Origin: Marinobacterium profundum
GTDB taxonomy: Bacteria > Pseudomonadota > Gammaproteobacteria > Pseudomonadales > Balneatricaceae
DNA: 43,742 nt
Assembly (NCBI RefSeq): GCF_001528745.1
Contig: NZ_BCNS01000165.1
Location: forward strand, 1-43,742
Direction: 5' to 3'
Shown here piece by piece: positions 43,455-43,742 of this stretch. The notes below the pieces were generated by a model that searched no databases, was not told the DNA's origin, and was given only the letters and a program-made list of their open reading frames with translations. The first letter of the stretch is position 1. The number at the start of each line of letters is the position of its first letter. The position numbers were made by a program, and so were the translations under genes.

Positions 43455-43693
43455 CTAGGAGGCTGTCCGACAATACTCAACCTACTGCGAGCCACCTGAG
43501 TTTGGCTGTTTTTTGTGCTGTTTTGCGTTAAATAGAACCACTATTCACAAGCTACATCCCTGTAGCTTGCCCTGTGGGCAGCTAACGCTGTGTAAATCGG
43601 CAATCCTGCCGATTTATCGCCTTAAAACACCGCAAAAACCCGCTCAAATCAGTCGGCTCTCGCTACGGCTAGCATTCTCGGACAGCCTCCTAG
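43455..43693. mobile_element. 239-bp MITE-like element with perfect terminal inverted repeats
   Basis: CTAGGAGGCTGTCCGA (43455-43470) is repeated exactly in inverse at 43678-43693. If CTAG is the target duplication, the inverted repeat proper is GAGGCTGTCCGA, and a YTAR-type 4-bp duplication fits IS5-related transposition. The inside carries two perfect hairpins, CAAGCTACA/TGTAGCTTG (43548-43569) and AAATCGGCA/TGCCGATTT (43594-43615). It has no transposase; the short open frame across it has no ribosome site. It must be moved in trans. Confidence 0.75.
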
Positions 43694-43742
43694 TCGCTCG
43701 CCTCCAGGCTCTGCTCCAGTGCTTCTAGGGCTTCCTGCTGCT
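43690..43742 (-). CDS. C-terminus of a gene entering from the right edge (partial)
   Basis: On the minus strand the frame ending at TAG (complement of 43690-43692) reads QQEALEALEQSLEASD, 16 residues rich in Glu, Gln and Leu as in a coiled or helical tail. The other two minus frames contain stops or are unlike coding sequence. The stop codon lies inside the CTAG at the end of the MITE-like element, so the insertion may have supplied or preserved the stop. The family cannot be told from so short a piece. Confidence 0.5.
   Translation of the reverse strand, partial: QQEALEALEQSLEASD

Noticed and set aside
43513-43728. 71-codon frame across the MITE-like element
   Set aside because: Runs through the hairpins and the terminal repeat and into the neighbouring gene in antisense; no ribosome site.

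Overview
The window looks like chromosome of a marine, Oceanospirillales/Pseudomonadales-type gammaproteobacterium. The housekeeping blocks pyrE-crc, rph-yicC and gmk-rpoZ-spoT are arranged much as in Pseudomonas and relatives. Most of the DNA is GC-rich. The accessory genes point to a life on quaternary amines: a complete gamma-butyrobetaine/L-carnitine degradation set with two BCCT carriers. Genus cannot be fixed from sequence reading alone.

Layout. 1-1478 is gene-poor. It holds a frameshifted IS66-type tnpA remnant, two terminator hairpins, and at 1147-1463 a dense DnaA-box cluster with the outward-facing arrangement of an E. coli-type oriC. 1479-3740 is a divergent LysR/MFS pair. 3841-7419 is a lower-GC islet (LysR regulator, GST, NTF2-like protein, broken FrnE-type DsbA, 4-OT tautomerase). 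It is bounded by an imperfect direct repeat and lies next to tRNA-Phe, whose 3' end and terminator are duplicated in tandem. 7420-13578 is core: tRNA-Phe, pyrE, crc, rph, yicC, mepA and a DUF6880-like protein.

13799-24750 is the carnitine region: gamma-butyrobetaine dioxygenase, a GlxA/AraC regulator, BCCT carrier, L-carnitine dehydrogenase, dehydrocarnitine cleavage enzyme (BKACE), a second divergent BCCT carrier, an alpha/beta hydrolase (possible acylcarnitine esterase), a second GlxA/AraC regulator and a betainyl-CoA thioesterase. Together they could take O-acylcarnitines, gamma-butyrobetaine and carnitine to glycine betaine plus acetoacetate. The two minus-strand operons (BKACE-dehydrogenase-BCCT-regulator, and hydrolase-BCCT) share an 85-bp promoter module with identical internal spacing, at 20018-20102 and 22936-23020. 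I consider this the most informative new signal in the window.

24779-28999 is a polyamine/spermidine-type ABC importer operon behind a sigma-54-like promoter. 29493-38797 holds an isochorismatase-family hydrolase, two hybrid histidine kinases, a secreted phytase-like esterase, an Asp/Glu/hydantoin racemase-family protein and a periplasmic molybdopterin-domain-like protein that lacks a Mo-ligating cysteine. 38868-43404 is gmk, rpoZ, spoT and an HDOD protein. The right edge carries a 239-bp MITE-like element with perfect terminal inverted repeats. It abuts the stop codon of a gene that enters from outside the window.
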